Shown piece after piece: positions 10,586 through 22,673 of a stretch of DNA of 64,000 bases. The number at the start of each line of letters is the position of its first letter. The stretch's first letter is position 1. The stretch spans positions 15,794,041 through 15,858,040 of the forward strand of contig CM038917.1 in assembly GCA_021904315.1 (NCBI GenBank), written 5' to 3'. The translations under genes and the position numbers were made by a program. This DNA is from Sphagnum magellanicum. Taxonomy: Eukaryota > Streptophyta > Sphagnopsida > Sphagnales > Sphagnaceae. The notes under the pieces are model-generated. The model did no database searches and was not told where the DNA came from. It saw nothing but the letters and a program-made list of their open reading frames with translations.

Positions 10586-13500
10586 CACAACCATTAGGAG
10601 TAGGGTCTAGGGTATATATGCCAAGCCTTTGTACATGGTGGTGGTCTTTTTTTTGGCGAACTAGGGCAAAATTGCACTCAAAAATATTATTGCCTTGTTA
10701 TTAGCTAAAAATTTAACTAAAATTTCACTAACATTGCACCCATGTGTAGTGTTAAGGGGCTAGTTCAAGCAAGTTTGCTTGCCAATTATTTTTGTAGTTT
10801 TGACAGTTTTCCCAATCCTTGTCGCCATAAATGTTAAATTGCCTTTGGGATGATCACCACTAATGCACCAACACCAAATATATAAAAAAACCATTGCTTG
10901 GTGGATGGTAGAGTTACCACTTGTCCTAATTTCACAACTATTTATCATGCCCTCCCAAGGCCACTTACAAGTTAAGTAACTCAAAGTCTCAATGCCATTC
11001 ACCTCTGACCAGGCCAAATGTGATTGAAACATGACTTTCATTACTATTAATACATTAGCAAATTTGTTTGGTCTTTATGAATATTATGGACATGGGCGTC
11101 TTTCTGTTTGCTCAAAATATGCTTGGCACTAGAGATGTGGCAATCAAAATTTGTAACTTCAAAGTCCCATCTTATTACCTTAGACTTAGTTTCTACTTAC
11201 AAGCTTGATGTAGTGGCTCTCACCATTATTGGAAAAAGTTAGGAATATTGGTGGGTTGCCTATTATCACTAGAAAGTAATTTTGTTTACTGCCATTTTGT
11301 GTGCACATGTATGTGAAACCTCCCAAAATGCCTTCCAACTATAATAAAAGAATTCCCACCAAGTGGTTCCATGATAGACCAAAGTGTGGCATTCAAACCC
11401 ATGGTTTAAACCTAGATGGCATTTGGTTATGTAGTTCAATTTTGGACTTTCCATGCACTTCTAGAGCATGAGGAATTAACAATTATGTAAGAATTTTTGT
11501 GGGTAGCAACGTTTCACGAATGGACAAAATCTCTACTTAAAAACCCAACAAATTTTGCCCATTTTTCATCACATTTGGTCATTGAAAACCTCCCAAGGAC
11601 AGCAAATCGCCCATTGGAACATTTCCTAAGTTGACATAGCCTTTAACTCCTAATCTAATGGTCATTCAAAAAAAGGTCACTATGGTATACCAACCATAAA
11701 CACAAGTGTGAGTTTGTTCAAGGTACTCTTCACATGACCATGACACGGTGTTTTTCAACTCCATTCTCCTTGAGGGTTTATTTGCTTTGTTGTTATTCCA
11801 CGTGGCAAACATTTTTTTCCCACTGTAAGTTGTTCAACTAAAACAACAATATCTTGCTCCCGTGTGGGTGAACTAAAATAGTAATTAAAAAAAGATCCCA
11901 TGAATTTAGGGAAGGGTTCCTTGGCTATTGAAGGAAAGACAACACCTACCAAGGCTATTGTGACCTATGGGTTTAATAATGATCACCCAAACTATGATTG
12001 CCTTCCTTCCCCCACCCAAGCAGGTGCCTCCTACCTACCTACTACCTATTTTCTTCTTACCCCCCTTCAGTGCCCAAGTAAGTACCTTATTTTATTTGTT
12101 CAATACATTCTACTAAAACCATTTTTAATTGTTTCTGGGTGGGGAGAAGTTTTTCACCCAAACATAACCTTGCATGCCAACCATTTCTTTGTTTTTGCTT
12201 CATGATTTTTGGATGTGCTCATAATTGTGGGTGTTGTCATGGAAAATACAAGAAAAAAATATTTTTGGTGATTAAAATCTAAAAGCATGTAATAGTGTTA
12301 TCATCACACACAAAAAGGTCCCCCCCAACCCCACCTCCCTTATTAAAAAAGAATTGTGATATAAAATAGAAAATTATTTGAATTTACAATTCAGTAAATT
12401 CCAAAATTTTCCCAATCTTTGTTGGAAAAAAATGTCCAAAAGATTTCTTCGAAATTTTTGCTGACAACTTGGATCCCCAATTGTGATTGGTCAATGCACA
12501 AATGTTATACCAACTTGGATCTCCAAATGTTTTTCAATGAGCAAAGCATGTGGTTCTTCCACATATTCTATTTGTGGAATGTTCATTCATCCATTGGAGT
12601 ATATGGAACTTGTGGAATGTCTAGTATTTTCCAAAAGAATAAGAACGTCTAGAAACCCAATGGTAATGGGTCGGAGGAGTGACCAAAAAGACGGAAAAAG
12701 TTTGCAACTATTTATGTCCCATTTAGTTAATGCCGACAACAAATTGGAGACACAACATGACTCCAATTACATTAGGGTTTGAGACATTTACAATTTGATG
12801 TCTTGTGCACAATTTTTTTTTTGGAACATCAACAAATTTATAAGATGTTTTTGTGCATGTTGACATGTGGGGTTTTTTTTTGGTTCAACAAAATCAATGG
12901 GAGCTTTGGCCCTTGACCTTTGGGTATTTCAATTTGTTCAAGTTCCTTTTTTTCTTAAAACAAAAAAAAAAATTCAAAGATGAAAGACGTTTCAAGGTAA
13001 TGTTAGAATGTCTGCATCAACCAACTATATTTTAATTGAATGAATTCAAGTTGGATATTTGTATTTAATCCATTAGTAATTGACATGTCTCTAATTCACA
13101 AAATTAAATTTGTCACCCAAGGGCCAAAGGTCCTTTGGTATATGCCTTATGCCTAGCTATCAATGACCTTAGTATCTTGGTAGCTTAACACACGTTTGTT
13201 GAGTACATAATTAATGTATAATTTCTCAATTTGGAAATAAACTATTCTTGAGGAGGAAATGTTTGCTTCACAAAACAATTTATTTGAAGGGTTTAAAGAA
13301 AGAATTCTTGGATTGATATTAAAACACATTAGGTTAATCCATAGCTTCTTTCTCTGACCACAGGGATCTAGTCTAGAAACTCTAGCTTCTTCCTTTTTGG
13401 TGTTTTTATCTTCAAGAATTCACATAGACAAACCAAGGATTTCCAATCTTTTCATATCTATTTTCATTTATTTCCAATTTATAATTGACGGTAGGCAAAT

Positions 13501-14658
13501 TCACCTTCTAAAAAATATTGTTACGTTTTGAAACTTAATAGTGTTTCTTTTTTCCATATCTATGATGTTCAAATTTCCTCAAAATTTGCCTCAAATATAG
13601 CAAAATTGGTTGAAATTACATTAGAAAATGACATTGTTTAAAATTTCCTGGATTTTTTTTTACGAAAAAGGGATAATCCACTCCCCAAAAAAACAATGTT
13701 TATGAGATATATAGCTAAAAAAACAATGTTTATGAGATATATAGCCAAAAAAACAGTGCTTATGAAATTTATGGGGTTTGATCAATTTGGGGTTTGAAGG
13801 GTTGAAGGTTTAAGGGCCAAGTGGTTAAGGTCTAGAATAAATGTGTAGTTTGTACCAAATATACATGCACCTTTGTTGTCACTTTAACCTAACAAAATTA
13901 TGCTGACGGAAAACACCCGATTTTAGTGTACTAGCCAATCTTTTAAATTACCCTCTACGAAAATGTCAATTACCTATTATGACGAAATCTGTCTGGGGAT
14001 GTGACAAAGAAAAGACTGTTGCTTACATCAAGCATGCTTTCAAGGAATGTCACATTAAACTTGGCCAGTTCAGAGGTACCACCAGGATTCAGTGTTAAGC
14101 ATTTTAGAAGTAATCTAGATGGATGTTGTTGACCTTCTTGTGAACATCCAGTTTATCTCAGAAGGCACAAAATATGTTTAGATTCATATGGTGTTCATGG
14201 TTAATTGAAATGCAAGCATATCCCGAAGATTTGTGAATGATCAAGCAGCATGAAGGTCGTTGTTTGTTCAGAAGCTCAATTTCATAGAAATGAATTTCCA
14301 GGTGTGATATAGAGTTGAAAAGTGATAATTAATATCCACTCCCTTGTTCCCTTGTTTTTAGATCCTATTCAACTACCTCCAACTTTTATGTTACAAACTA
14401 GCGATGTTTCTTTTAGAATGCACAATTATATTAAATCTACGATGTTGTATTGTATGATATGCGCAAATCAAAAAATTAGGGGGTGCAGGCACACCTGTGC
14501 GGATTACAGATGACAGCTACAAGGTAATACTTGAGGCTCTCCTTTGAAATAAGACTCAATAAAAGAGAAAAAGAAGACTTTTTAGGGGTTGGTTACCCAA
14601 TAGAGGCCGCTAATATGATTATATTATTTCCATTTTTTCTCTATCAAGCTCCCCTACA
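10586..14658. other. Largely unassigned decayed region
   Basis: About 4 kb without a recognised gene. On the minus strand, 11041-10760 and 11454-11269 give open segments of 93 and 61 codons with protein-like composition but no domain I can name. They may be remnants of a repeat-borne ORF. A 30-bp tandem repeat lies at 13685-13774. Around 13990-14530 there are short readable segments that might be old exon or transposon pieces; I could not identify them. Runs of A or T and scattered stops dominate the rest. Confidence 0.3.
13685..13774. repeat. Three-copy 30-bp tandem repeat
   Basis: Unit CCAAAAAAACAATGTTTATG plus GAGATATATAG-type tail, 30 bp. The first two copies are nearly identical and the third has diverged. 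Simple local tandem duplication with no coding sense. Confidence 0.8.
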
Positions 14659-15697
14659 TGATACGTGTGAGTCATGGACCCAAATGTGGGTCCAAATGGA
14701 ACACAGCGGAAGAAGGAGTCGGAGCACGCTCCCTAGCTCACAACACTTTGAGGGGTAGAGGGGCGTGTTGGAGCTCCGGGATGGGACTAGGAAGAGTTGA
14801 CAAGCTTCACTCACTCACACGGGCCTGCACATAACCCACACAAAGTGGTTAGTGCATAGTTGGAGCACCCTTGGTGCTAGGACAAGCCACGGGCAACACG
14901 GACACACAAGACTCACCATGGCCCGGACTTGGGGGAAGCCACCACCTTTCCCCTTATAGTATACTCTGTGGCTGGCCACAGAGCCTACATCCAAATGGCT
15001 TTTCTCTCCCGGGACTCCCAAGTGGGAGTCCCGAAATCGCGCCAAATGGGACTCTTGCAACTTTGGAGCCCCATAACTTTGCGAGCAGACCTCGGATTGC
15101 AATGCGGTCTGAAGCAAAGTTGTAGCTCTTGTCGAGAGATTTCCAACGGTATGTGGCACGCCCCCTGTAGCTAAGTAAATCGGGTCGATTCCCGACTTTT
15201 TGTGGTCGGGAGTCAAACTGGTAGTTTGACTCCCGGCCCTTCTTTTGGCCACAACTAGTGTTTCAGATGTCCAAATGAGCAATGTGAGCCCATTTTAGAC
15301 ATCTAAGCTCTAAGAGATTTTCAATGATATAAGGAACGCCATAAGACATTGAGGTTTGACCTCTATAATCGCTCTTTGAAGTTTCAAAAGTCCACCGGGG
15401 CTCCATCTCCCAAAGTGGGAGTTGCCTCTGGAGTGTGAGGGTTCATTCCTTCATACTCCCTCCCACTTTCTAACACTCCCGAGAGTTTGTGATGTGACTC
15501 CCGGGCTTCTTCTTCTTGCTTTGATTCTCGGGCTTTGTCTTGGCTCACACCCTTGCAAGCCCTTTGCCTTGGTCGTGAGCCCAAGGCTAGGGTTGCGACA
15601 CTGGGCTTTCTCTTGCCTTAGCTCCCGGGCTTCCTCTTGACCTGCACCCTTGTAAGCCCTTTGCCTTGGTCGTGAGCCCAAGGCTAGGGTTACGACA
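14659..15697 (-). repeat. LTR of family B, copy B4, with duplicated terminus
   Basis: Covers the whole LTR, from TGATACGTGTGAG (divergent form of TGACGCACTCCC) to GGGTTACGACA. The true 5' end is at 15697 on the minus strand. The terminal ~95 bp is duplicated in tandem: the block CCTTGGTCGTGAGCCCAAGG followed by CTAGGGTT-CGACA occurs near 15568-15600 and again near 15665-15697. Flanks CCTAC/CCTAA could be a decayed 5-bp target duplication, not proven. No internal element sequence adjoins, so it behaves like a solo LTR. Confidence 0.7.
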
Positions 15698-16181
15698 CCT
15701 AAGTCCTTGTATTTCTTGCTTTATTATGTGTAATGAAAATTCCAAAATAATAACTTGAAAGTTGAATAACATTTTTGGATTTCACATGAACTTGTAAACG
15801 ACCCCAATATGAATGGCTCCTTTCAAAAACAATAACACTCAGAAAGCGTCCAACAAAAGGAGGGAGGCCTAACCTTAAATCCATGTACAAGTTCACAAGG
15901 CTATTTGAGTGGAAGGCTGTGATCCGGAATGAAATTATGATTCATTTTGGACATCCAAAGCCAACCACTAATAATTAGAAACCATATTCGGATGATAAAT
16001 GGCAAGCCTTGAAAGACAAGCACAAGCTTGAAATTTTTTTTTTTCAATTTTGGATTTGGATCTAAATGATTATTTCTACTTGAAAAAGCTGAGGCTTAAC
16101 CCCTCAAACGAGGCCCCACTTGTAGGATTTAAGCGGGCTCTAAAGAAATGGATATAAAGTGGAACTCCAAAGGACAATGTA

Positions 16182-17579
16182 ATGGAAGCAATTTTGTTGG
16201 ACATTCATTACAAGTATGACAGAGTTGAGAACATGGCGGGTTTGTTGGATGTTATTAACAAGGATTCTTATGCATCGTTTTTGATGAATGACGTAACAAG
16301 GACCATCACTGTCATCTATACAACTCATAACATGAAAGACATTCCAATAATTTGGAAGGGCCCTAATTGGGGATCCTTTCTTCTAGGGCTCTTAAATGTG
16401 AGGGCCATGTTCAAAGTTGTTGCCTGCGTTTGCAATTGTGAATCCTTCAAGAGCTTACCGACTACCTGTGCAAATCAACTTTTGTTACAAATATTCGATT
16501 TGAATTTGGGTAATACATGGCAAGACCAGTAAAGGTTCTAGGTTCCTTAACGACATTATTGAACATTCCTATGCTAATGTTTGTTTATTTGTTTCCATGT
16601 AAAATTGGAACAAATGTGTGTGTCAAAATTTTGGGAAACAAAAAATTGTCAACACTAATGGAATGCCTCAAGTCTTCTTTCCAGAGGATTGGTAGCTATA
16701 TCGACAACAAGTTTCTCCAAAAACTATTTTACAAATCCTTCAGCTGATAATCTTGAGCAAAATGGTTTGTTTGAGTGTCTTTAACGAAGGAGTTCTCATG
16801 TGTGTTTGTTTGGTAAGTCCAACACATAGTTCTTGACTATGTTCTTGGAATTGTTTTTTGCAAAAATTCGTTCCATTAATAGGATTATTTTTTTGACAAG
16901 CCATTTCTTCTTGAGGAGAATAAATGTAAAGTGTTGGAACTTATTTTTCATGACCTGGAAGGAAATTGGTGTGAGATGATGGCATCAATATGCCTTTGCA
17001 TGCTAACGAGTGTTACAACTAGGAACATGGGAATGCAACTATCAAAGCCTATGTTAATGCTTGCCCAAGGAGCATAAACTTCTTATGCAGAGCACAAAGA
17101 AGAGTAAGAAATCTTTGTCCCTATCAAAAAAAAGTGGAGCTAATTTGTCCTAAACGTTTGACAACATGAACCCATTGAAGGTGAACAAAAAGAAAGTTAG
17201 CTATGTCACAAGGGGAAGTAATAAGAGAAAGGCATCAAGCAATAAGGTTCAGGTTTCAAGAAAGAAAGGTCAATCTCGGGGGAGAAATCTATAAAGTGTT
17301 GATGTTCAAACTGCAAGAAAATGGGAGGCCAATGAGGAACTCATTAACCATGAGTAGAAGGATCCTCCAAAGGACGAAGATGTGCTCACATTGATCAACA
17401 CGTCCAATGTCAATACATCAATAGTTTCCTCATCTGGGCCAAACGTGGTGACTTTAAATGAGGATGATAGCAAAAAAATTGGTGAGGAATTACGACGTGC
17501 CAACCTTCCCATAGTTCCTTTGAATTCGTATAGTTTTATACATGGAATACAAGATCCAGTAGAGAAAATGAGTGACTGA
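16182..17579 (+). pseudogene. Decayed protein-like tract, function unknown
   Basis: The longest surviving piece, 16182-16532, encodes 116 residues. Further open pieces follow in shifting frames up to 17579, the last 65 codons being acidic/polar with DSKKIGEELRRANLP. A Lys/Arg-rich segment near 17170-17290 reads VNKKKVSYVTRGSNKRKASS-like. I recognise no domain. It lies upstream of the palindromic repeat and the HAD-like pseudogenes, and could be part of the same ancient transposon-borne or host locus, but nothing ties them together except position and strand. Stops and frameshifts make an active gene unlikely. The flanks 15698-16181 and 17580-17764 hold nothing recognisable. Confidence 0.3.
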
Positions 17580-17764
17580 TTAAACTTAATAGCTTCTAGT
17601 CATTTTGATGCCTTGTACATTCCCTTAATCATTTAATCATTTTATAAACTTGCAAGACAACTTTATTGAAATGTATAGTTTTATTACAAGATACCTTCAT
17701 ATATATTCTTTTCATTACAATTAATTTGATTATCACATTGAAGCCTTCATGCGTGTGTCTTTAC

Positions 17765-18168
17765 ATTTATCATTTGGTGGTCGTTGGAAGAGATTTTGTG
17801 CGTTGATCACTTAGTGGCCACCAGGCAATGGTTTGTTTATCGATTACCTTATGGTTGCTAAGCGATCATTTTTCCGTCGATAGCTTGGCAATTGCTAAAC
17901 AATTGCTTGTCCCTTGATCACCAGGCGCCTACCAATCGATTAATTATCCATCGATTGTCTAGCGGCCACTAGGGGATCATTTTTATGTTGAAAACCTGGC
18001 GGGTGCTAAGTGTATTTTTGTTCGTTGATCACCTAGTGGCCGCCAAGTGATTATATGTCCCTTGATCGTTTGGCAATCACCAATTGATTATTTGTCCCTC
18101 GATCATTTGGTGACTTTGTGGCAATTGGGATTCTTGCAATTGCTTGGTGGTCGCCAAAAGATCGTGTT
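17765..18168. repeat. Tandem array of ~36-39 bp units, each a degenerate palindrome
   Basis: About 11 diverged units follow one another. The best preserved contain GATCACTTAGTGGCCACCA (near 17805), GATCACCTAGTGGCCGCC (near 18030) and CGATTGTCTAGCGGCCACT (near 17952). By eye the consensus core, GATCACTTGGTGGCCACCAA then GTGATC, is its own reverse complement, so each unit could fold into a hairpin centred on TGGCCA. Units are joined by a T-rich TTGTCCCT-type linker. No frame is conserved, so this is structural DNA and not a protein repeat. Confidence 0.75.
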
Positions 18169-18495
18169 TCACTCATGCATTTGTGTAACATTTTCTTGCC
18201 AGTGCTAGATATTATTTTTTCAATTGTTGTTTTTCCAACAATCATTTGGGTGCACCAAATATTTATTACTAAAATGATCATTTTTTTGAGTTTAATAATG
18301 TTCTAAATTTTATTGCTAATGCATCCTTTCTATTCTTGGGTACAGATTTGTGTCGCACATGTGGAAATGGTGTCGATTTCCTTTTTCAAAAATATGGGTA
18401 GAAGGATAATACAATTGAAGGTGGGCTCCTATCTTTTGTGGATTCTTTCTTTTCTGATTGATATGATGGAAATTTAGATTGAACCATCAGTTAAT

Positions 18496-19724
18496 GTACG
18501 TTTTGTATTCACTCTTCATGTTTCGATGGAAACAGTTGATGCTTGCTTTAGTGAACTTGGTGTTGAAAACACAACACCAAATGATGTAGAGCAAGGATAT
18601 TATTATGCTAGACTAATGGACCACTCAGAGTTGAGGCCCCTTGATGTATCAACATCCTCTCGCCCCAAAAATGAAATGTGATTGGTTACAGTTGGTGGCA
18701 CGCAAGCTTTGCATGATGTGGGTTCTCTTCTCCACTTATGGAACTTAGCATTTTTGCAAGAAAGTGCAACGACTTCTGGTTTTGTCAACTATAGTTGCTA
18801 AGAAATTGAAAACATTTTTGGTTTTACCGATGAAACTTCACATTTGGAGCTTGTTTTGCAAAAGTTCCAAAGATTTCAAGTTTGGTGAATGTTAGTTGCT
18901 AAAACAATGCAACAACTTTAGGTTTTCCCAAGGGTGATGTGCAAGAAATGACAACAACTTCTAGTTTTCCTACACATACTCTGCAAGAAAAATATCCTTC
19001 GTTGGAGGTGAGTGACTATCATTTGATTTTTGACTTGAATGGTGTTCTTGTTGCTATGGGTGAGGGTCAAACTAGAACTTGTTTGATAAATCTGAGGCCT
19101 AGCCACAAGGAATTCCTATTCGCTTCTGTAAAAAAAATTACAGTGTACATATGGTCCTTGGTAATGAAGAGAAACTTTTTGAAGCACTTATAAATTATCA
19201 CCGAGATAATTGGCATTCACCTTCCATCCTCTAGGATAATGGACCAATCGCTCTACTTTAGAAATGATCACTTCTTGCTTGAAAAGCTGGACAAGCCAAT
19301 TTTCCATAAAAACCTTTTCAATTTCTTTGTTCAATTTTTTGGTACAACATTTTAGAATACCTTGCTAATAGATGATATGCTTCATAAGAGTTTGTTTAAT
19401 CTTCATTTTAGTGCCATCTTTTTTGAAACATTTCATGGGTCACATAATGACGTTAATTACATATTCCAAAATGTTATTCCTTATTTGGAATCTCTATATT
19501 TGTCTAGAATGCGAGTTTGTAAATTTGAAGAGTTGAATCCTTTTGGTAGCATTATGGATGCACTTCCTAATGACCCTCGGTATGCAAAATTGATTACCAT
19601 GTGTTCTACAGAATGTGATGAAATGTTTTGTAACAAAGTGAAATTGAGATCTTTAAATTTAAAAAATGAACTATTTTATTTATTTATTATGGAATCATCA
19701 TGTATGGATGGTTTACTAACTTGA
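18496..19724 (+). pseudogene. HAD/FCP1 (NLI-interacting factor)-like phosphatase pseudogene, domain 1
   Basis: From 18939 one reading frame runs to 19724 with in-frame stops at 19191 (TAA) and near 19353 (TAG). Motif I of the HAD fold is at 19029-19043 as FDLNG in the context LIFDLNGVLVA; a DxN form is, as far as I recall, usual for a plant subfamily related to FCP1/NLI-interacting factor. Downstream, LRPSHKEFL and VYIWSLVMKRNF match the following conserved blocks, and LLIDDMLHKS (19356-19385) the late acidic motif. An upstream open piece (about 18496-18678, different frame) looks like an N-terminal extension. Two stops plus a frameshift indicate a dead copy. Whether it came from a host gene or a transposon-borne family is open. 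Confidence 0.6.
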
Positions 19725-20201
19725 ATTGCAATGGGTGCATGCTTTATCTTTATTAGTTCTTTTCTTGCCTAATGTATTAAAGTCCAATGTAAGGGTTGTT
19801 CCACACAACTTTCTCTCCCACAAGTGTCCACTAATGTTGATTTGATAATTGGGCATTTCACAAACATATTGTTAATCTCTCATAATTTTTTCTAAAATTT
19901 CAATGCAAATGGCCTAGTGGCCACTAGGCACCTTATGCACACAGTTCAATAGTTCCCTTGCATTTCAATGATTTTTATGAATATCGTTTTCTTCCATCTA
20001 TTGTTAGTTCGTCTAGTGGCTATTCAGTGTTTTCTTGCATATTGTTATTGATATATTTAAGGTAGAAAAATATTTATTATTAGCACATGGACATTTCATT
20101 TTTAATTTAGTATTATAAATCTTGATAGCACCTTATCCTTTCCCACGTTCAATTCATTTTGTTGATTGGTTTTTTTGTTGTTTTAGTTCAATTCATCCAA
20201 G

Positions 20202-20954
20202 TTGACTACAATGGTCAAAAATAGTTCAATGTGTTCACATCTACATTCATTGTCTCTTGAACCTAAAAAAATTTTGGTTTTTAGCATCAATGGTGTGTCA
20301 TGTTATTTCCCACCTTCGGTTGTTTTGCAAAGGAATGTTAGAGTGTTTGGAAAAAATGTTGACAAGACCAAAGTGGAAGTCTGAATTGGAGTGGATAATT
20401 TTTTGAGTAAGGCATTTCAAAAGTTTCATATTGCAATTTGGTGTTTTATGAAACTTGAGGATGTACTAGAAGTTCTTCCCATGCTCATGCCTGAAAGTTT
20501 CTTGGATCAATTCCCTTTCATTTGGGGACATGAACAATGTTCCAAAAGGTTTGATGAAATTTCACCCAGGTCCCATTATTATTTAAAGGATTTGAAACAT
20601 GTTTATTATGTTTGTTGTGGGAAAGATTATGGAAAGGAGGATCAAACATTGCTAATTGACAATGAACCCAACAAGGCACTTTGGAATTTGAAATGGACTA
20701 GTCATTTTTTTTAATCATTCGAGGGATAGATGTTATCAAATAATAAAATGAAATGGTTGGACCTACCATCCCATTTATGGCCACCCTTGGTTGGATTGCC
20801 ATTGGCCAAAACAGTTCGAGTTCATTATGACTTTATGGTCAAGTATTTTAAGCCTTGTTTAAGTTCCTTGTTGAAAAATTATTCTTGGTTCCTCCAATAT
20901 ATGTATAATGATAATGCCAATGTTCTTTATAAGCAGCCCTTTTTAGGTATGTAA
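20202..20954 (+). pseudogene. HAD/FCP1-like phosphatase pseudogene, domain 2
   Basis: One frame spans the feature with stops at 20382 (TGA), 20712 (TAA) and near 20727 (TAG). The motif I equivalent at 20280-20294 is FSING: the nucleophilic Asp position is Ser. Later blocks are well kept: FHIAIWCFMKLEDVLEVLP, HYYLKDLKHVYY and QTLLIDNEPNKAL, the last being the FCP1-like acidic motif with its second Asp replaced by Asn. The C-terminal part contains LPLAKTVRVHYDFM. It lies about 480 bp downstream of domain 1, on the same strand and in the same phase modulo 3. Loss of the nucleophile and three stops make it inactive as it stands. Confidence 0.6.
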
Positions 20955-21565
20955 TCTGAATCATTCCATTTCTATTTTTTCTTCCTTTTTTTTGCCATTT
21001 TTGTTACTATTATATATAATTGTTTTATGTTTTAATATGTAGTTATTTTCTGGTTTTGACTTTTGTGACTTTTGGTTTGGATCATTGTTTACAAAATACA
21101 TGACGTTGTTAACAACTATGAAAAGGAGAAAATGATGTTTGCTAATTAAATTTTTATTCCGAGATGGTGCTAATATTGTTGCATATTTGAATATGGGCAA
21201 TCACAAAACTTCTAACATTAAGAGGATTTCACATTGTGTTTAAAGTTATCCACAAATTTAGAATGGCCTTTAGGGTTTCTATACAAAGATTTTTGAAATA
21301 ATGGATATTCTTTCAAAACTCTTGGAGAAATTAGGACAAGTGTTTTGACAACCTAGGGGCCATTTGGTGGTTCAATTAGTTTCAAATTATGTTTCAAGTT
21401 TAAGTTATTTTTTAGGGTTTTTTTTAATAAATTTGATAGTTTATTTTTTATTGTCAAAACTTTTGGGCAAATCAATATAATGATAATTTTGACAACCTGA
21501 TGGCCACCAGGTTCAATTTGTATCTAAAACATTTAATGAAGGTTGTTCAAATATGTAATATATAT
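20955..21565. other. Unassigned AT-rich spacer with TGGCCA-centred palindromes
   Basis: No gene. It contains AACCTGATGGCCACCAGGTT (21494-21513), a 20-bp palindrome with one mismatched pair, and a poorer relative near 21345. Both resemble the core of the 17765-18168 array. Confidence 0.5.
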
Positions 21566-22005
21566 TGGAAACAACTTGAAAACAAGCAAGAAATGAAACA
21601 TTCAAAGTTCATGAAATGGAACAATCATATTAACTAATAAGAAATCACAAAGGTTGTATGCTTCAAATGCTACAATCACAAAACTATGGCTTATAATTAC
21701 TAACAAGGCTTAAAGGTTCTACATGCACTCAAAACCATGAAAGGAGATAATGAAAGACAATTCAAAACCACTCCATTATATACTATTTCCTAACCCTAAA
21801 GTAGCCGCCACTTAACCCTAACCTAGCCGCCACAAAACTTTAACCCTAGCCACCGCTTAACCCTAGCCGCCACCAAACCCTAAATAGTCTCCACTTCTAA
21901 ACCCTAACCTAACTACTACAAGGATGTGAATAATATTCATCCTTTTGATGAATGTTTTACACATTCATCAACATTGGGAATTAGAAACGAATAGTATTTC
22001 TAACA
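21566..22005 (-). repeat. 3' LTR of copia family D (copy D1)
   Basis: A 440-bp LTR reading TGGAAACAAC...TTTCTAACA on the plus strand; on the minus strand it begins TGTTAGAAATAC right after the purine tract TAGAGTGGGAA (complement of 22006-22016). It matches 62090-62573 closely. It includes a short run of AACCCTAGCCGCCACC-type degenerate repeats (21790-21900). Confidence 0.8.
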
Positions 22006-22586
22006 TTCCCACTCTATGAAGTTTTTAATCCGAACATGTTAATCAACTTATCATGTCATTCTTTTGATAATGCCTTGGTAGGGCCATCCGCCACCATGTG
22101 TTCTGTTGGACAATATTCAAATCAAACTTCTCCATTTTCAACTCGTTTTCGAACAAAATAATGTTATACATCAATGTGTTTTGTTTGTGCATGGTGAGTG
22201 GGATTCTTGGTCAATGATATCGCACCTTGATTGTCACATCCAATCACCATCATTTTTTTCTTTTCCATGTATCCTAAATCCATAATCAATTTTGTTATTC
22301 ATATGGCTTCTTTTGTGGCTTGCGTGTTCGCCATGTATTCTGCCTCTGTGGTGGACAATGCTATTGTAGGTTGTCGTTTGCTACTCCAAGAAATGGCTCC
22401 ACTTCCGATCATGAAAACAAACCATGTGGTGGACCTCCTATCTTCAAGATCACCACCCCAATTCGCATCACAATATCTAAGCACTTCCTTGGATGGTGTT
22501 GCACTGAATTATAATTTCATTTGCAACATACCTTGCAAATATCGATAGATTCGTTTGACAGCCATCCAATGCTCCATGCTAGGGTT
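22006..22586 (-). pseudogene. Copia D1 RNase H fragment
   Basis: Minus-strand Ty1-copia RNase H: YCDANWGGD (first acidic motif) and STTEAEYMANTQATKEAI lie within 22484-22299. RNase H degrades the RNA strand during reverse transcription. The tail towards the LTR is interrupted by stops. The coding fragment is cut at about 22586, inside the sequence just before RNase H, and abuts repeated filler sequence and copia A2. Confidence 0.8.
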
Positions 22587-22605
22587 GTAGTCTCGTTGTA
22601 GTCTC

Positions 22606-22673
22606 ATCATGTTGTAGTCTCGTTTCAATAAAAGTTTATGTTTGCACTTGAGTAGATCTCCTATTTGTTAACA
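22606..22673 (+). repeat. Truncated 5' LTR of copia A2
   Basis: The terminal 60-70 bp of the LTR, ending TTTGTTAACA and matching the end of 28165-28463. It begins in or just after a stretch where GTTGTAGTCTC is repeated. About 230 bp of the LTR is missing. Confidence 0.8.

Noticed and set aside
13990..14530. Possible host gene exons (segments reading CDKEKTVAYIKHAFKE-like and GTPVRITDDSYK)
   Set aside because: Frames break quickly, splice sites do not join the pieces in phase, and I could not place them in any family.
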